The notes: generated by a model from the sequence alone, not told the origin. DNA of 64,000 bases from Tupaia tana (GCA_026018925.1 JAKSZU010000012.1:47048858-47112857); one strand, 5' to 3'. Positions 22,202 to 33,345 are shown, counted from the stretch's first letter. Made by a program: numbers and translations.

Positions 22202-22630
22202 TTTGGTAGATCTTAAAGCATGGTATACAGGATTTATTGTGGAGGTGGCTGTGGCATAAACACAAGCATTCTGTTTCAATTTTTAATTTGAAAACTCCAC
22301 CATCAAGTCTCGGATATTTGGGACCATTCTATGAATACCTGGGAGAACATTCTGCTTTGAATAGGTTAAAATTACTCCTACATTTTGTAAGAGAAAAAGC
22401 GATAAGTCACTAATTTGTCCCAAGATCAGAGAGAGCTGCATTTTAATAAATACCTCCACAAATTGGCATATATTATTGGGCTTTTGAACAAAACACTAAG
22501 AATGGGGGAAAAAGAGAAGGGGAGGAGGATTGGGAGATCTTTTGTGCATTCCTGTTAGGTTACGTTAAAGCAACTACATGTAGAGGAAGAGTGAGTTTCT
22601 GTAGGTCATTTAAAAACAGGGAGTGAGACT
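22202..22630. other. No gene seen
   Basis: Mixed sequence without a domain-bearing frame. Near its end it merges with the LTR that follows. Confidence 0.25.
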
Positions 22631-22634
22631 ACTA

Positions 22635-23028
22635 TCTATCTGAGAGCAAATTAGAAATGATATGGAGAGGCTCAGAACTCACAAATAGCCCAAGACTGGT
22701 AATTGCTAAAACTTCCCATTCCTCTTCGAACTTACTGTCCTGCTCTTGAGCAATAGAAGTAAACTGAGACCTTGAGAAGTTAGACTCCCTGCTTTTCTGC
22801 CACTTTTTTTTTTTTTTTTTAGGACAAATCCTGAACCTCTTTCCCCATAGGATACCTCTAGCATGCTGAGACTCCCCCTTCCCCATCTCCCCCATAAAAG
22901 ACTCTGTCCAACTCTCTGGGTAGCTGAGAGAGCTCAGTGTTAACTCCTCCATGCCTGCTGATATAATAGAGTTCTCCCTTCTCTCCTGAGTGCCACTTTT
23001 CATTCTGTGGTGTCTGTTTTTCTACAAC
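22635..23028 (+). repeat. Class I LTR related to ERV 2 3' LTR
   Basis: It shares CCCCCATAAAAGA, CAGTGTTAACTCCTCCATGCC and AGAGTTCTCC with 15,690-15,830 and ends TTTTTCTACAACA. A poly-T run interrupts it at 22,806-22,821. The 5' boundary is uncertain. Confidence 0.6.
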
Positions 23029-23029
23029 A

Positions 23030-23865
23030 GAAACAAACTGGAAATCTACTGGAGAGATTTTGTTTCTCAAGTGATAGAAAAGAGCCATGGTAAATTTATG
23101 GAAATGTCCTGGTCTAGAGTCATTAGTCACAGAAACCAATTGCTGGCTTGTGGAGGAACACTCCTTTATCAGAGGGTGAGAGAAAATCAGAAGGCAGAAA
23201 AGAGAGGAATCTTCTCTGTTACCTACATGGACTATAGTTTCAGATTCTTAGAACTTTCAGAATGTACCAGAGAGTAGGCTTGGCTATGCACCATCAATTG
23301 TCCCATGAACATTCACCTTTTCACATAACAGTTAGGGTTTCAGGAAAGACACCAAGTCATGAAACAGCCAACATTCCAAACACCTTTGATAGCCCTAAGG
23401 GATCAACTGAATTCTTCACAAGTCACCTGAGATTTTGAGACAGGCAACTGCAATATAACTGCATTTAAATGGTCAACAAATGCCTGTTTTTATTTTTATT
23501 TATTTCTTTTTTGATAAAATCAACTTCTAGGGATGAGAAAGTCTCAGAAACAAAGATAGAGTTTGCTTTTCTTACCTCTCCAGTGAATTGGAAGATATCT
23601 GAGTCACGGCACCAAATTTGACGTGGGAGTGCTGGGTGATAAGGCCCAACACCTCTGCTGGTTCTTCTTCTAAGCTCAGAAATAATTAAAGATGCAGGCA
23701 CAGAGAGGAGAGTAAAGTGAAGTTACTTAGGGAAGGAGAAAAAGTTTCCAGTGTAGTGGAAGGGGACCTAAATGGGTTGCCAAAGAGGAGCCAGAAGCGA
23801 GGTGTTTTTCTCTAGCAGTCCCAGCAATGGGCTGGGTTTCTGATAAGGAGGTGGACTTTAGAAGA
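23030..23865. other. ERV-flanking sequence, unassigned
   Basis: Frames at 22,990-23,277 (+) and 23,465-23,701 (-) have no clear domain. It lies between an LTR and an env tail on the same strand, so it may hold env remains. Confidence 0.3.
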
Positions 23866-24235
23866 TGGTTACAGGTTAAACTTTTTTATTACCATATTTT
23901 TTGTGGAGTTTCAGTTTCTTTCTGGAAGAGTCCTTTTTTGATTCTTCCCCTGGCTGTCCCTACTATAGCTCTTCTCTTAGTTTCTGCAGGACCTCCATTC
24001 CTAAAAATGCTAAACTGCTTCATTTGAGCCACCATTCAACAATTGGTCCCAAAACAAGCTGAAAACATTTTGCTGTTCCAGAGAGTACAATATTCACAAC
24101 TGCCTCCAGAGGAACCATAGCTCTCCCCATAACGCTATAGGACGACACTATTTCTCAACATGACACAACTCCAGAAGACTGACTATTGCCCATAATGCCT
24201 TGTCCCACCCTCCCCCCCTTTTTTTTTTAAAAAAA
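23866..24235 (+). pseudogene. env TM C-terminal remnant, class I
   Basis: A hydrophobic stretch (about 23,930-23,990) is followed by a GPPFL-MLNCFI block and a cytoplasmic tail ending with polar, proline-containing sequence. This is the typical end of a gamma-type TM before the polypurine tract. Stops interrupt the tail. An LTR begins about 25 bp downstream. Confidence 0.5.
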
Positions 24236-24257
24236 AATCAAAGATAAAAGCTGGAAA

Positions 24258-24520
24258 TGTTAGACAAGCCCCTGAATGTCCTTTAGGTAATTTCCCATCA
24301 GAAAGTAAGGAGATGGTTGCACAGCCCGTTGGCCAGAAGCCAACACCCATTGATGGACTGATAAGGTCACAGTGGCATGTAAACTAATAATGTGACATTA
24401 CCTCTTCACCTCTTCCATTGTCTCCTCAGTATGGTAGGCTGAAGCACCTCTGGCTTCAGGTCCCCAGATGCTTTTTCTCTCAATAAACTTGCCTTTGTCT
24501 CTTGAGACTGTGCCTACTGA
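24258..24520 (+). repeat. Class I LTR downstream of env tail
   Basis: Begins TGTTAGACAAGCCCC after an A/G-rich run (24,228-24,257). It carries TCAATAAAC near 24,479 and a short TTGCCTTTGTCTCTTGAGA U5. The 3' boundary is approximate. Confidence 0.55.
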
Positions 24521-25067
24521 ATCTGGAGGGGTGCCCTTAGATACATTTATTTTACCTTTTAAGGGCTCCCACTTTGGTATAACCCATCCCATGTTTAATG
24601 TCCATCCCTTCTATTGGGTGGTCCATCATAGAATCTCAGCTGGAGCAAGGACTGGCCTCTCTGTAGCCACCATCTGGTTTTGGACAGATGTATTTATTTA
24701 TCTGCCTGTGACAGTTGCCTCAGATTGTCCAAATTACCACAGGAGAGAACTGGAATGCATCAAATTAGATGGTTTAGAGTGTTGATGCCTTTGTTATATT
24801 TATCATCAATTGGATAAGATATCTGAGTGTCCCTGGGTAGGATTCTTGACTATCTCTTGTCTTGTTTATAATCATCTCTGTTAGAGCCCAAATTTGGATC
24901 CACCACATATTTCCTATGGTACTTTCCTTAAAGTTACCCTTAAAAAAAATCTCTCAGAGGCCTGTACACTTCTTACCCATTTTCAATTTTTGCTTGTGAG
25001 GTCACTAGTCCCTTAACCCTGGTATAGCAAGTCCACCTTTCTTGAAGTTCATACAGTTGTCTTGGTA

Positions 25068-25273
25068 GTGAGACAGAGACAAATGGCAAGAAATCATCCC
25101 CCCCACCCCCCTCAGTAGTATGATCACACTACAATCCCTTCTCCTCTATTCTCCTCTCAGGATTTTGGGCACACACTCATACATGCCTGGTGTGAGTTTC
25201 ATGTTGCTGGGTCTGGGACTCAAATCACCATCAACAATGTGAGAGTCCAATGCCTTAACCACCTGCTGGCCCT
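25068..25273 (-). repeat. SINE family A, minus, partial
   Basis: Reversed body with AATCCCTTCTCCTCTATTCTCC and a head ending AACCACCTGCTGGCCC. The A tail is lost. Confidence 0.7.
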
Positions 25274-26407
25274 TCTGATTTATTCTTTCTACTTTTCCCA
25301 ATGTAGGAGGTTGCCAAAGAGTATGAAATATACCTATTAAGAGTGTACGTTTCTCACTATTCTCTGTAGCACCTGATAGATAAAATGACTCCCATTATCT
25401 GGATCTACATTTCCACTAAACCAAATCTGGGTACAATCTGTTCTAGAACTACCTTGAAAACAGAGCTTGCCATAGTCACTGTGAGTGAAAATTCTTCTAT
25501 ACACCTAGTGAGTGTGTTCTAATTTTCCTGTTTTAGGTATTTCAGTAAGGTTTACTTGGATACTTTGGAATGGTCTTGACCCTAGGAGTCTCCCTCCTGG
25601 TATCAATACTTGAATCATCTTTCTTTTTATTTTTAAAAATTTTTATTTCTGGCAAGTTACACAGCTTTTGTAGATTTGCTTAGCAATGGCATAGATACTT
25701 ATCCATCCATAGGCTTTCAAAAAGGGCATCACACATAGCTTGTAGACCCCCTACGACTTTCCTTATGCAATATTATCATTAATTCTCTCATTATAGGTCT
25801 GCCATCAATTTATCTCTCATTTGTGGGATTTTCCCGTTCAAAGGCAGAGGTTTCTACTCTCAGGATCTAATTGCCCAGAATGCATACTTTGAGTCTACCA
25901 CATTAAACCATTCATGTTCATAAGGAATCTTACTGAGAAAGGTGTAAGGATTAGGGACCACAGGATGCAAGTCTTAGACAACTGGTAAATAGCCTGCATG
26001 TGTTGCAGTAATCTGTAGGAGCCATCTGATTTCCTTACCAGGAGGATATGGGGGTATTATATGATAATCTACAAGGTTCAAGCAAGGCATCCCTAATGAG
26101 GATCTCAGTTGAAGGTCTTTCTTGCCCTTGATTGGATTGGGATACTGACCTGTACAGATTATCTCAGCTAGTTACTTTAACTTTTTATCATTTGGAGTTA
26201 TTTTTAGTCCCCCTCTGTTACCCACTTTGGCCCATACAAGAATGTCAGTTTTTCTCTCTTTGCTCTATTAGGAAGGCCATTACTATTCTAATTTGTCCCT
26301 CCTTTATCCTTAGTCCTAGACAGAGTTTTATGAATAAGTCTGTCCTAGGAGATTAATTTCTGCCTCAGTTACATATACAAATGACCCCTCCACAGTTTTT
26401 TATTCAG

Positions 26408-26487
26408 ATTTAATATTTAAAAAATTTTATTTTCCTATTATCATCATAATTTTTTTTGTTAATTTGTGAGGGGGAATGTGCATTCAT

Positions 26488-26523
<36 letters not shown>

Positions 26524-26602
26524 AAGTGAGAGAACAAGCCACCAGGTTTAGGACTCAAACCACAGTCAGTCATGTACCACCACACCATCTTTTGGTTGCC
26601 AG
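26408..26602 (-). repeat. SINE family B, minus, with GA repeat
   Basis: TTAAAAAATTTTATT tail side, a GA-rich microsatellite (about 26,490-26,525), then ACCAGGTTTAGGACTCAAACCACAG and the head. The CT tract of the family has expanded into a simple repeat. Confidence 0.65.
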
Positions 26603-26859
26603 ATTTAATCTTCATAGTCTTAAAAATAGAACTTGGAATCTCTCCCAGTTAACTCCTGATACTAACAATTTTTCTTTGGGTAATTTTATGCCCTGAAGCT
26701 GGAAAATTAGGGAGGAGCAAGCCACTCCAGTGGCAATGATAAATGTCATCACTTCTTTCCTGGGCTCCACCCTTAAGTTTTTCAAGGGTTCCTGATGAGA
26801 CCTTGCCACAGGAAGCCCCTATCCCCCTTAATCCGTGCCAAAAGTCATGAGGGGAATTG

Positions 26860-27200
26860 TTTTTCTTCCTTCTTCTATTTAGGGCATTCTCTTTTAATAT
26901 GGCCAGCGACATAGCTGGACTCCCACGTAGTCGACCGCGGTTCGCGTCTCGGACCCGGTGGCTTACAATTCACGCTGGGCGCATGTGCGTGCGTGCCCAA
27001 GATCCCGAGAGGAGAATGGAGGAGAAGGGATTGCAGCATGGCCACCCCCCTGGGGAGTGACTTCTCGCTTTCTGTCTCTCTGTCTCTCTGTCTTTCTGGT
27101 GAGCGCATGCGCCCTATAGCGAAAACCTCTCCAGAAAAAAAAAAAAAGAAAAAAAAAATGGCCAGACTTTCCACACTTATGGCATCCGTTGGTAGCCTGA
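26860..27200 (-). pseudogene. Nucleocapsid zinc knuckle split by a SINE
   Basis: On the minus strand CHKCGKSG (about 27,190-27,165) lies on one side of the SINE and the H-x4-C completion with KRECP (about 26,900-26,885) on the other. The insertion therefore falls inside one CCHC knuckle of the minus-strand ERV gag. Confidence 0.6.
26905..27157 (+). repeat. SINE family A, 5'-truncated head
   Basis: The first ~25 bases of the tRNA-like head, including most of the A box, are missing. The B box and body are near consensus. ATGGCCA flanks both sides (26,899-26,905 and about 27,158-27,164). Confidence 0.88.
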
Positions 27201-27491
27201 GATTTTTCTCCAAGGGGGCTCTTCTGGTCCCTTCACTGGAATAGGGTTCTTTTGTCTCCATTGAGGAGGGCTTGAATCCAGAGTCTTTTCTAACAGCTTT
27301 TTGTACTGTGGCTATTATAACCTATGCTTTTTGTTTTTGTTTCTCTTATTCTCTCCTCTAAAATACTTTTTAGGCCTCTCTGAGTACTTCTTCTATTGGT
27401 TTTTCATTCCAACCATCTAATTTCTCTAACTTTGTAGTAATATCAGGCCACCTTTTAGTTACAAAAGTAATTTTTAAGAAATCCCATCCTG

Positions 27492-27778
27492 GGACCAGCA
27501 GATAGCATAAAGGTTATGTCACTGGATTCCCATATAGTCGACCATAATTCAAGTCCTTGAAACAGCTGCTTAGAACTCATGTTGGGGGCATGTACATGCT
27601 TGTCCCAAATCCTGAGAGAACAGATGAGAAGGAATTGTGACCAGGCCACCCCCATGGTGGGGGAGAGTGTGTGTGTGGGGGTGTGGGAGGATGGTGATTT
27701 CTTGGGTTCTGTCTCTTTGTTTCTCTTTGACTCTCCAGTGGACACATATGCTCTATAGGAAAAACTCTCTCTAAAAAA
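27492..27778 (+). repeat. SINE family A
   Basis: GGGACCAGCAGATAGCATAAAGG head, GTGTG-rich insert in the body (about 27,658-27,690), CTATAGGAAAAACTCTC end. Diverged. Confidence 0.82.
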
Positions 27779-28156
27779 GAATAAAAGAAGCCCTCTTCTA
27801 TTGGGTCTTCCCAGAGTATTTCTTATTTGGTCCTTGAGCCTCTATTACAGGTCAGTGGAAGTTTCCTGTTTTTCTTATTGAATCTCAAAGGCCTTGGAAA
27901 TATTTCTTAATTGCTTTGATTATTAACTCTCTGAGGTCTTGCATTAGGCTCTGTTTCTGTGATCATAATTTTCCCTTTGGGGATCCAAATTCCGGAACTT
28001 TTGTTCTGCAGGTAGGACCTCCTGTCTAGGAGGGTGTTGTTCCTCTCAGATGAACATAGCTTCCCTCCTACATGCCTCTTTCTTCCCCTGTAAAGGGGAT
28101 GTTCATTATAGACATCATCTCGACTCAAATGTAATAGCTGGATCCTAAGAATTGGT

Positions 28157-28391
28157 TGAGTTGGAGCAAAATGATAAATAGTGATTGAATGTCTAAAAAA
28201 ATGAGAATAATAATAATCTGGAAAAATTGATGAACAGCTATTTGATGATGATGATTTTGATAGTAATGTTTTTGTCTTGACTGATATGTGTGGTATTCCT
28301 TCTGGAAAAAGAAATGTAATACACTGTAAAGTTATATGTGATTCAATATAAATAAACAAGATTATGTTAATAATAAACAAAGAAAAAAAAA
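28157..28391 (+). pseudogene. Small retroposed insert, parent unknown
   Basis: About 235 bp with an A-rich 3' end and AATAAAC shortly before it, flanked by AAGAATTGGT on both sides (28,147-28,156 and 28,391-28,400). One frame keeps a 40-codon open stretch containing FDDDDFDSNVFVL and GIPSGKRN. I do not recognise the parent gene. It looks like a 5'-truncated processed retrocopy inside the minus-strand ERV. Confidence 0.45.
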
Positions 28392-29579
28392 GAATTGGTC
28401 AAATTGGTCTGCCAAAATGATGGGAAAATCTTATAATGATTTAATTTCTTAACATTTCTAACTTTGGTACTCATGAGGAGGGCATTCACAAATACAACCT
28501 CTCCTTGCCCCATGGGGACTTCCCTAAGGGGAAACATTTAGGATGTTTCCTTAGAAGCCCCAAAGGGAGGGAAAAAATTTTCAAGGTGTTTATTACATTG
28601 TTCTAATTCCTGTCAAGGGTTTGGACTCTATGTGGGATATGAACATTCAGGCTGCCTAGGGCCCTCTTGTCTCCCATTCTGTGGGTCATAAGGAGGAGGA
28701 GGGCAAGATAGAGGATCCCAGGATTCTTATTAACTTTCTTTTACCACTTAGTTTTAAGAGGAAACATGGGAGTTGCTCTCGGTAACCACCATAGAGCATA
28801 ATCTGTTTCCTCCTGGGAGGATGAGAATTTATCATTAACATAGAGGATGAAGGCCAGACAGTCCCAGTACTCATCTGAGCCAAACTGGGGGCAAAGATTG
28901 AAGATTTACAAATTAGTTCTGTGGCCCAAATAAAACAACAGTTTTAATCACTTTCTGTTCTTCCTTACTCTTTGTTTAGGAACTACTTTACCAGTATTTT
29001 AGCTTTCCCTCCATGGGACTATCTGAGGGAATGTGTAGAGGAATCTCTTTTGTTTCCTCCCTTCTTTTTCCGAGGCCTAGAATTCCTGTTTCCTATTTTC
29101 ATTTTAGGGCAGTGATCTCTGTGTCGGAGTCTCCCTCGTGTACTCAACCTCCATACTGGAGGTTTCTTGCAGATATCAGGATCTGCTTTGCCTGTCTTCA
29201 TCTGCTTTCTTTGTGGGACGGCGTACCCACAGATTACCCATCCCCAGCAATGCTTCCACTGTCTTCAGAGTGTCTTTCATGTATCTGCATTACCACTGAA
29301 GCCCGGGATTATAGACAGAGCAGGTCATCCGGAATGGGGTGGAATGTATTTCCCCCTATATTGGAGATCCATCCCAGAGTCACAGAGATTCTAGATGCAT
29401 GCCCATATTGTGAAAATGCACTCACCTGTTCAATGACAAAGAATGGACATGGAAATGCGAGGTATAGAGAAACAACTTTAATGGTTGTCTTGCAAGATCA
29501 GGTATCTGGTAGGCAGGCATATCCAAATCAGTTACAACAAGCAATTTATTCCCTGTTCTTGAAAATAAATCACTTAAGA

Positions 29580-29757
29580 CTATTTTTTTTAAGAATTATT
29601 TATTTATTTATTTTTAATTTTGACCAGAGAGGGACAGAGTGAGAGAGAGGGAGAGAAAGGGGAAAAATGAGAAAGCAAGCCGCCATGTCCAGGACTTGAA
29701 CTATTGTCTGCCATGTGGGAGTCCAGTTCCCTTAACCACCAAGCTACCTGCTAGCCC
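29580..29757 (-). repeat. SINE family B, minus, inside an LTR
   Basis: TTATTTATTTATTTTTAATTTTGACCAGAGAG, then AAGCAAGCCGCCATGTCCAGG and the head ending CTGCTAGCCCC. Flanked by AAG(A/G)CTATTTT on both sides. It splits the minus-strand LTR that follows. Confidence 0.8.
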
Positions 29758-30062
29758 CAAGGCTATTTTAAAAAGGAAGTAAAGTATAGCTTTGTTGCAA
29801 TGTGTGGGGCAGAGAGCACAGGCAGCTCTCAGGGTTTTTTTTTTTTTTTTTTTTTTCTTCCTACATATGTGGTTTAGTTTTTGTTTAAGAGCAGAATTCC
29901 CACGCACATGATCAATTCAATGATTGGTTTAAAAGGGTATGATCATCTGGTAGGCCTTCTTGATTGGCCAAGCCTGAGGTAATAATTTACTGTTCTAAAA
30001 ACAAATAATCAAGTTTCTGGCACTATTTATCCTGGGGTCTTTTGTGCTGATGGTCCACGGTT
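29758..30062 (-). repeat. Class I LTR, minus (5' LTR of the minus-strand ERV)
   Basis: Read on the minus strand it matches 21,190-21,480: GGCCAATCAAGAAGGCC, AGATGATCATACCC, ATTGATCATGTGCG, then AAAGCTATACTTTACTTCC. A poly-T run at 29,837-29,856 interrupts it. Its position upstream of minus-strand gag fits a 5' LTR. Confidence 0.55.
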
Positions 30063-30087
30063 TCAATCTTTCAAAATATTTTGAATA

Positions 30088-30126
30088 TGTGTGTGTGTGT
30101 ATACACACACACACACACACACACAT
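30088..30126. repeat. (TG)n-TATA-(CA)n microsatellite
   Basis: GTGTGTGTGTGTATACACACACACACAC forms a near-perfect palindrome. Confidence 0.9.
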
Positions 30127-30332
30127 TTAAGTTGAAGCCTTATTCCTTTGAGAAGGAGTGTGGCCTTCTCTCTGGGCCCTTGTTGCTTGATAATCGTAAC
30201 ATAAGTCTGAAGTTTTACTTTGGCTCATTATGATAGAAATGAACCGTGGATTCCAAGCCCTTTAGAAAAGATACTTTACCTTTCAGTTCAACCCTTATTA
30301 ATTTTCAGATTGGAAAATTATTTCTCTTTTTT

Positions 30333-30535
30333 TAGAGAAAGAGATTTTTGCTATGGCATTTGTGCTTGCCAGATAGACAGAAAGTGAAAAATCACCCTGC
30401 AGATGGTATGGCCATGGGGCAATCTCTTCTTCTCCCTTTTCCTCTCAGGATTTTAAACATGCAGGCACATGCGCATGGCGTGAGTTTCAAGCATTCAGGT
30501 CAGACTTAGAGTCAGTGTTAGAACTAACATACCAG
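30333..30535 (-). repeat. SINE family A, minus, decayed
   Basis: AGAGAAAGAGATTTTTGCTATGGCATTTGTGC matches the reversed 3' end. The head is largely gone. Confidence 0.65.
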
Positions 30536-30833
30536 ATTAAATATTGTTAAAGTCATTGTGGAGGATCAGTACAAGAATCCTGCTGGCTTCAAGTACTGAT
30601 AAATATTTTGTCCAAACCGCTATAAAGAATTTCATTTTATTTATACACAGGAAGAAACAGGTGTTTCTTCTGTGTAAATACCATAAAGTCCTAAGAAGAA
30701 AAGTGGAAATAAATTTATGTAAACTGGGGAAACTAAGCAGTTGAGTTTATTTTAGGATACCAGTATATATAAATGTATATTTTTGTAAAGTATAATGTAT
30801 ATGTATACATTTATGCACATGCAGACACACATA

Positions 30834-30912
30834 CTGGGTCATCAGAAAAGTCATGATATATTTTTGCATAGAGAAACATAAAAAGTACGTCAGGACTTTA
30901 CTGATGACCCAA
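30834..30912. mobile_element. Mariner-like MITE, copy 1
   Basis: 79 bp with long terminal inverted repeats: left CTGGGTCATCAGAAAAGTC, right (complement) TTGGGTCATCAGTAAAGTC. Pairing extends about 30 bp. It is bounded by TA on both sides. It has no coding capacity. A diverged second copy lies at 37,853-37,932. Confidence 0.75.
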
Positions 30913-31135
30913 TATATCTATGCAATAGCTTTCAGTTTTCATATGGTTACCATATCACTTAAATTTGATTCCTCAATAAAAATGTTAGTTAATAGTTTAA
31001 AAACCAATATAGTTTTACATTTAGTCCAACAAGGCAATGTGTTAAGTGCTTTCCATTGCTTATTTTATTTAAATTTTTGACTTCCCTATGGTATGTATGT
31101 CATTGCTATTTTATTTTTCTCTCCCCACTCTATTT

Positions 31136-31395
31136 TAATTAAATTTTTTGTCTTTATTCATGATAGAACACACATAACAGAGAGAGATAGAGACAGAGAG
31201 AAAGAGAGAACAGACCCTCCACTAGACTCTGGATCTGGTCATACTGCAATCCCTTCCCCCCAGTCCACCAGCCTGTCAGATCCTGAGTACCTGCCCACAT
31301 GTCCTGTGCGTTTCAGGCTGACCAAGCCAGGGATTAGAACTGTGATAGCCCTGGGGATCCAGCTTCTCTTGAGCAGTGCATTACTGATGTACTAT
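31136..31395 (-). repeat. tRNA-derived SINE, minus, third variant
   Basis: TTTATTCATGATAGAACACACATAACAGAGAGAG, then a region with GCAATCCCTTCCCCCCAG and GGGATTAGAACTGTG (decayed B box). Related to family A but with a different body. Confidence 0.5.
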
Positions 31396-31534
31396 GGAGC
31401 ATTTCCCCTTCATTTATTCAACTGTGTATATTAGTATGGACTTGTGTATATTTATTTTATACTTTGGGTTATAATCCAATATTATGTAATTTTTATTTCC
31501 ATTAAAAAAATTATTTATTAATGTATTTTTCTTT

Positions 31535-31925
31535 TTTAACATTAATATGCTATACATCATTACAGTATACAAAATGAATTTTTCATCCAAATTACACTGT
31601 CTGTTGGCTCAATCAAGCACATCAACATACGTGTTATCAACAAACAATTTTTCATTTCTTATGTCTTGTATATTTTGCGTGTTTTTTTTTTTTTTTTCCA
31701 TCCTTGATTTCCTATCCCTAACCCTCTGCCCTGTCCAACCCTCCTCCCATTGTCTCTGGTATCCATGATTGCTTTCTATGCTTTCCCCCCCATTTAATTG
31801 ATTTGCTAATGAACTTAATTTGTCTAAATATTTGCAATAGCAAGCACAGCTGATATATACATACACAAGAACCCATGTCTGACTTTAGGCATAAACCTCA
31901 GTGAGTAGAATGAACATACTATAAA
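31535..31925 (-). mobile_element. L1/HAL1 3' UTR fragment, minus
   Basis: Matches the reverse complement of the L1 3' UTR seen at 37,080-37,400 and 57,700-58,085. Shared features are the ACTGGATATTGTCTC-like block, the A-rich purine tract and the GGATACCAGAGACA block. Confidence 0.65.
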
Positions 31926-32029
31926 ATAGTACCCAACTGGGGCTATATAGCTTACTGTGGTCATCAAATACACAGTCTTTTCTTTAAATTTTGTTAACAG
32001 TTTTAGTGTTTTTTTCTCTGAATTTTTTT

Positions 32030-33345
32030 TTAAATTTACATTCATTCCCTGAGCATCATCACAACATACTAAATGTGGTTTCCCCTCTAGAGTAAACTGC
32101 ATAGTGGCTTAATCATGCATGTTATCATCCATAAAATTCCATTACTACTTTCATATATATATGTTTTTTACCCCATGTCTGACCCTCTGTCCTATTCCAC
32201 TCTCTTGTTACACTATTTCTGCTGTCTACAGTTGTCTTCAATTCCTTTTCCCCCAACATTTTGTTGACCACACCATATCATAAGTACTCTAACTACTTTC
32301 AATAGCAAGTTAAGCTGGTGGTTTCAAGAAAGGCAGTTTTGAACTGGTAAGGATATTTCCTTGAAATTTGAAGCCTAGAAACAGGTGGGTATTTTGTTCA
32401 AATAGTAGGTACATGAATCTATTGACAGTTCAAGACAGGATAAAAATCCTTAAAACCGGACAACAAAGCTTAGAAGAAAAGCAGCAATATCTTAGTCAAG
32501 TCACAGAATACTGTTTCATCAGTTCAGACTTATGTACTTAATCTTTCTTCTGTTTCTGTTGAGGTACGATCTTCCAGATTGAACTCTGGGATATAATATT
32601 CAACTCCAGACTTTGTCCCTACAATTAAGTCGCCCATTTTCTTAGTTTTTGAACTCTTATTTCTGTGTGTCTGCATTTGATTTTACTGACATAGCACTCC
32701 CTTAAGAACTTCTTGGAGATCTGGTCTGGTGTTGGTAAATTCTTTCAGGTTTTGTTTATCTGGGAAAGTTCGTGTCTTTTCTTCCCAAATGAACGGTAAC
32801 CTTGCTGGGTACAGAATTCTCAGTTGAAATTGCTTTTCCCTTAATACTCTGAATATATTTTCCCATTCTCTCCTTGCTCGCATTGTTTCTGATGAGAGGT
32901 CTGCCGTTAGTCTGATGGGATACCCTTTGTAGGTAACTTGCCTTTTTTCTCTTGCCAGTCTTAGTATCTTGTCTTTGTCTGTGGTTTTGGTCAATCTGGC
33001 TATAATGTGTCTTGGAGAAGATCTTCTTGGGTTGATTCTATTTGGGGTCCTCTGTATTTCTTGGGACTGAATCTTTGAGTGCCTCTCTAGGTTTGGAAAG
33101 TTTTCTTGCAGGATTTCATGGAATAGATTATCAATGCCCTTATGAGTGTCTTCACCTCCTGGGATGCCTATTATCCGGATGTTTGGACATTTAATTGTAT
33201 CTAGTACTTCTTGCATATTATTCTCAAATTTTTGGGCCATTTTCTCAGTCTTTGTGGTGGATTTTTCTAGGCCAGCCATTTTCTCTTCTACATTAAAGAT
33301 TCTATTTTTTGTATGATCTAGTCTGCTTTTAATACTTTCAAGGGA
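32030..33345 (-). mobile_element. HAL1-like half-LINE, minus (ORF1 and 3' UTR, no ORF2)
   Basis: The ORF1 C-terminal half lies at 33,279-32,683. About 120 bp after its stop, the sequence enters an L1-type 3' UTR that ends with GAATGAATGTAAA and an A-rich tail near 32,030. There is no endonuclease or RT. The same ORF1-to-3' UTR order occurs at 55,908-57,670. It is 5'-truncated at about 33,345. Confidence 0.65.
32683..33279 (-). CDS. L1 ORF1p-like fragment, 198 codons
   Basis: Encodes the RNA-binding half of an L1 ORF1 protein: a coiled-coil end (EKMAQKFENN), the RRM-like region with RIIGIPGGE, GIDNLFHEI, then the C-terminal domain with RRSSPRHIIARLTKTTDK and ARLPFIWEEKTR. The start is internal because the element is truncated. 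The frame is open over 198 codons, which suggests modest age. Confidence 0.75.
   Translation of the reverse strand: MAGLEKSTTKTEKMAQKFENNMQEVLDTIKCPNIRIIGIPGGEDTHKGIDNLFHEILQENFPNLERHSKIQSQEIQRTPNRINPRRSSPRHIIARLTKTTDKDKILRLAREKRQVTYKGYPIRLTADLSSETMRARREWENIFRVLREKQFQLRILYPARLPFIWEEKTRTFPDKQNLKEFTNTRPDLQEVLKGVLCQ

Larger units (their letters stand above)
24600..29450 (-). mobile_element. Class I ERV, minus strand, gag-pol remnant
   Basis: Read on the minus strand from about 29.4 kb downward, gag-like sequence is followed by a CCHC knuckle (27,190-26,885) and then RT-like blocks near 25,940-25,800 (EHEWFNVVDSKYAFW-type). Next comes an integrase zinc-binding end near 25,690 (CVTCQK). It is heavily broken and carries at least four later retroposon insertions (26.4, 26.9, 27.5 and 28.2 kb). 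Confidence 0.6.

Noticed and set aside
21881-22216. 111-codon frame with poly-Phe
   Set aside because: It is the poly-T tail and body of a minus-strand SINE.
26875-27261. 128-codon minus-strand frame
   Set aside because: It joins ERV gag sequence to a SINE read in reverse, so it is not one gene.
29013-29642. 209-codon + strand frame
   Set aside because: It runs against minus-strand ERV sequence and into a SINE. The composition and repeats do not suggest a protein.
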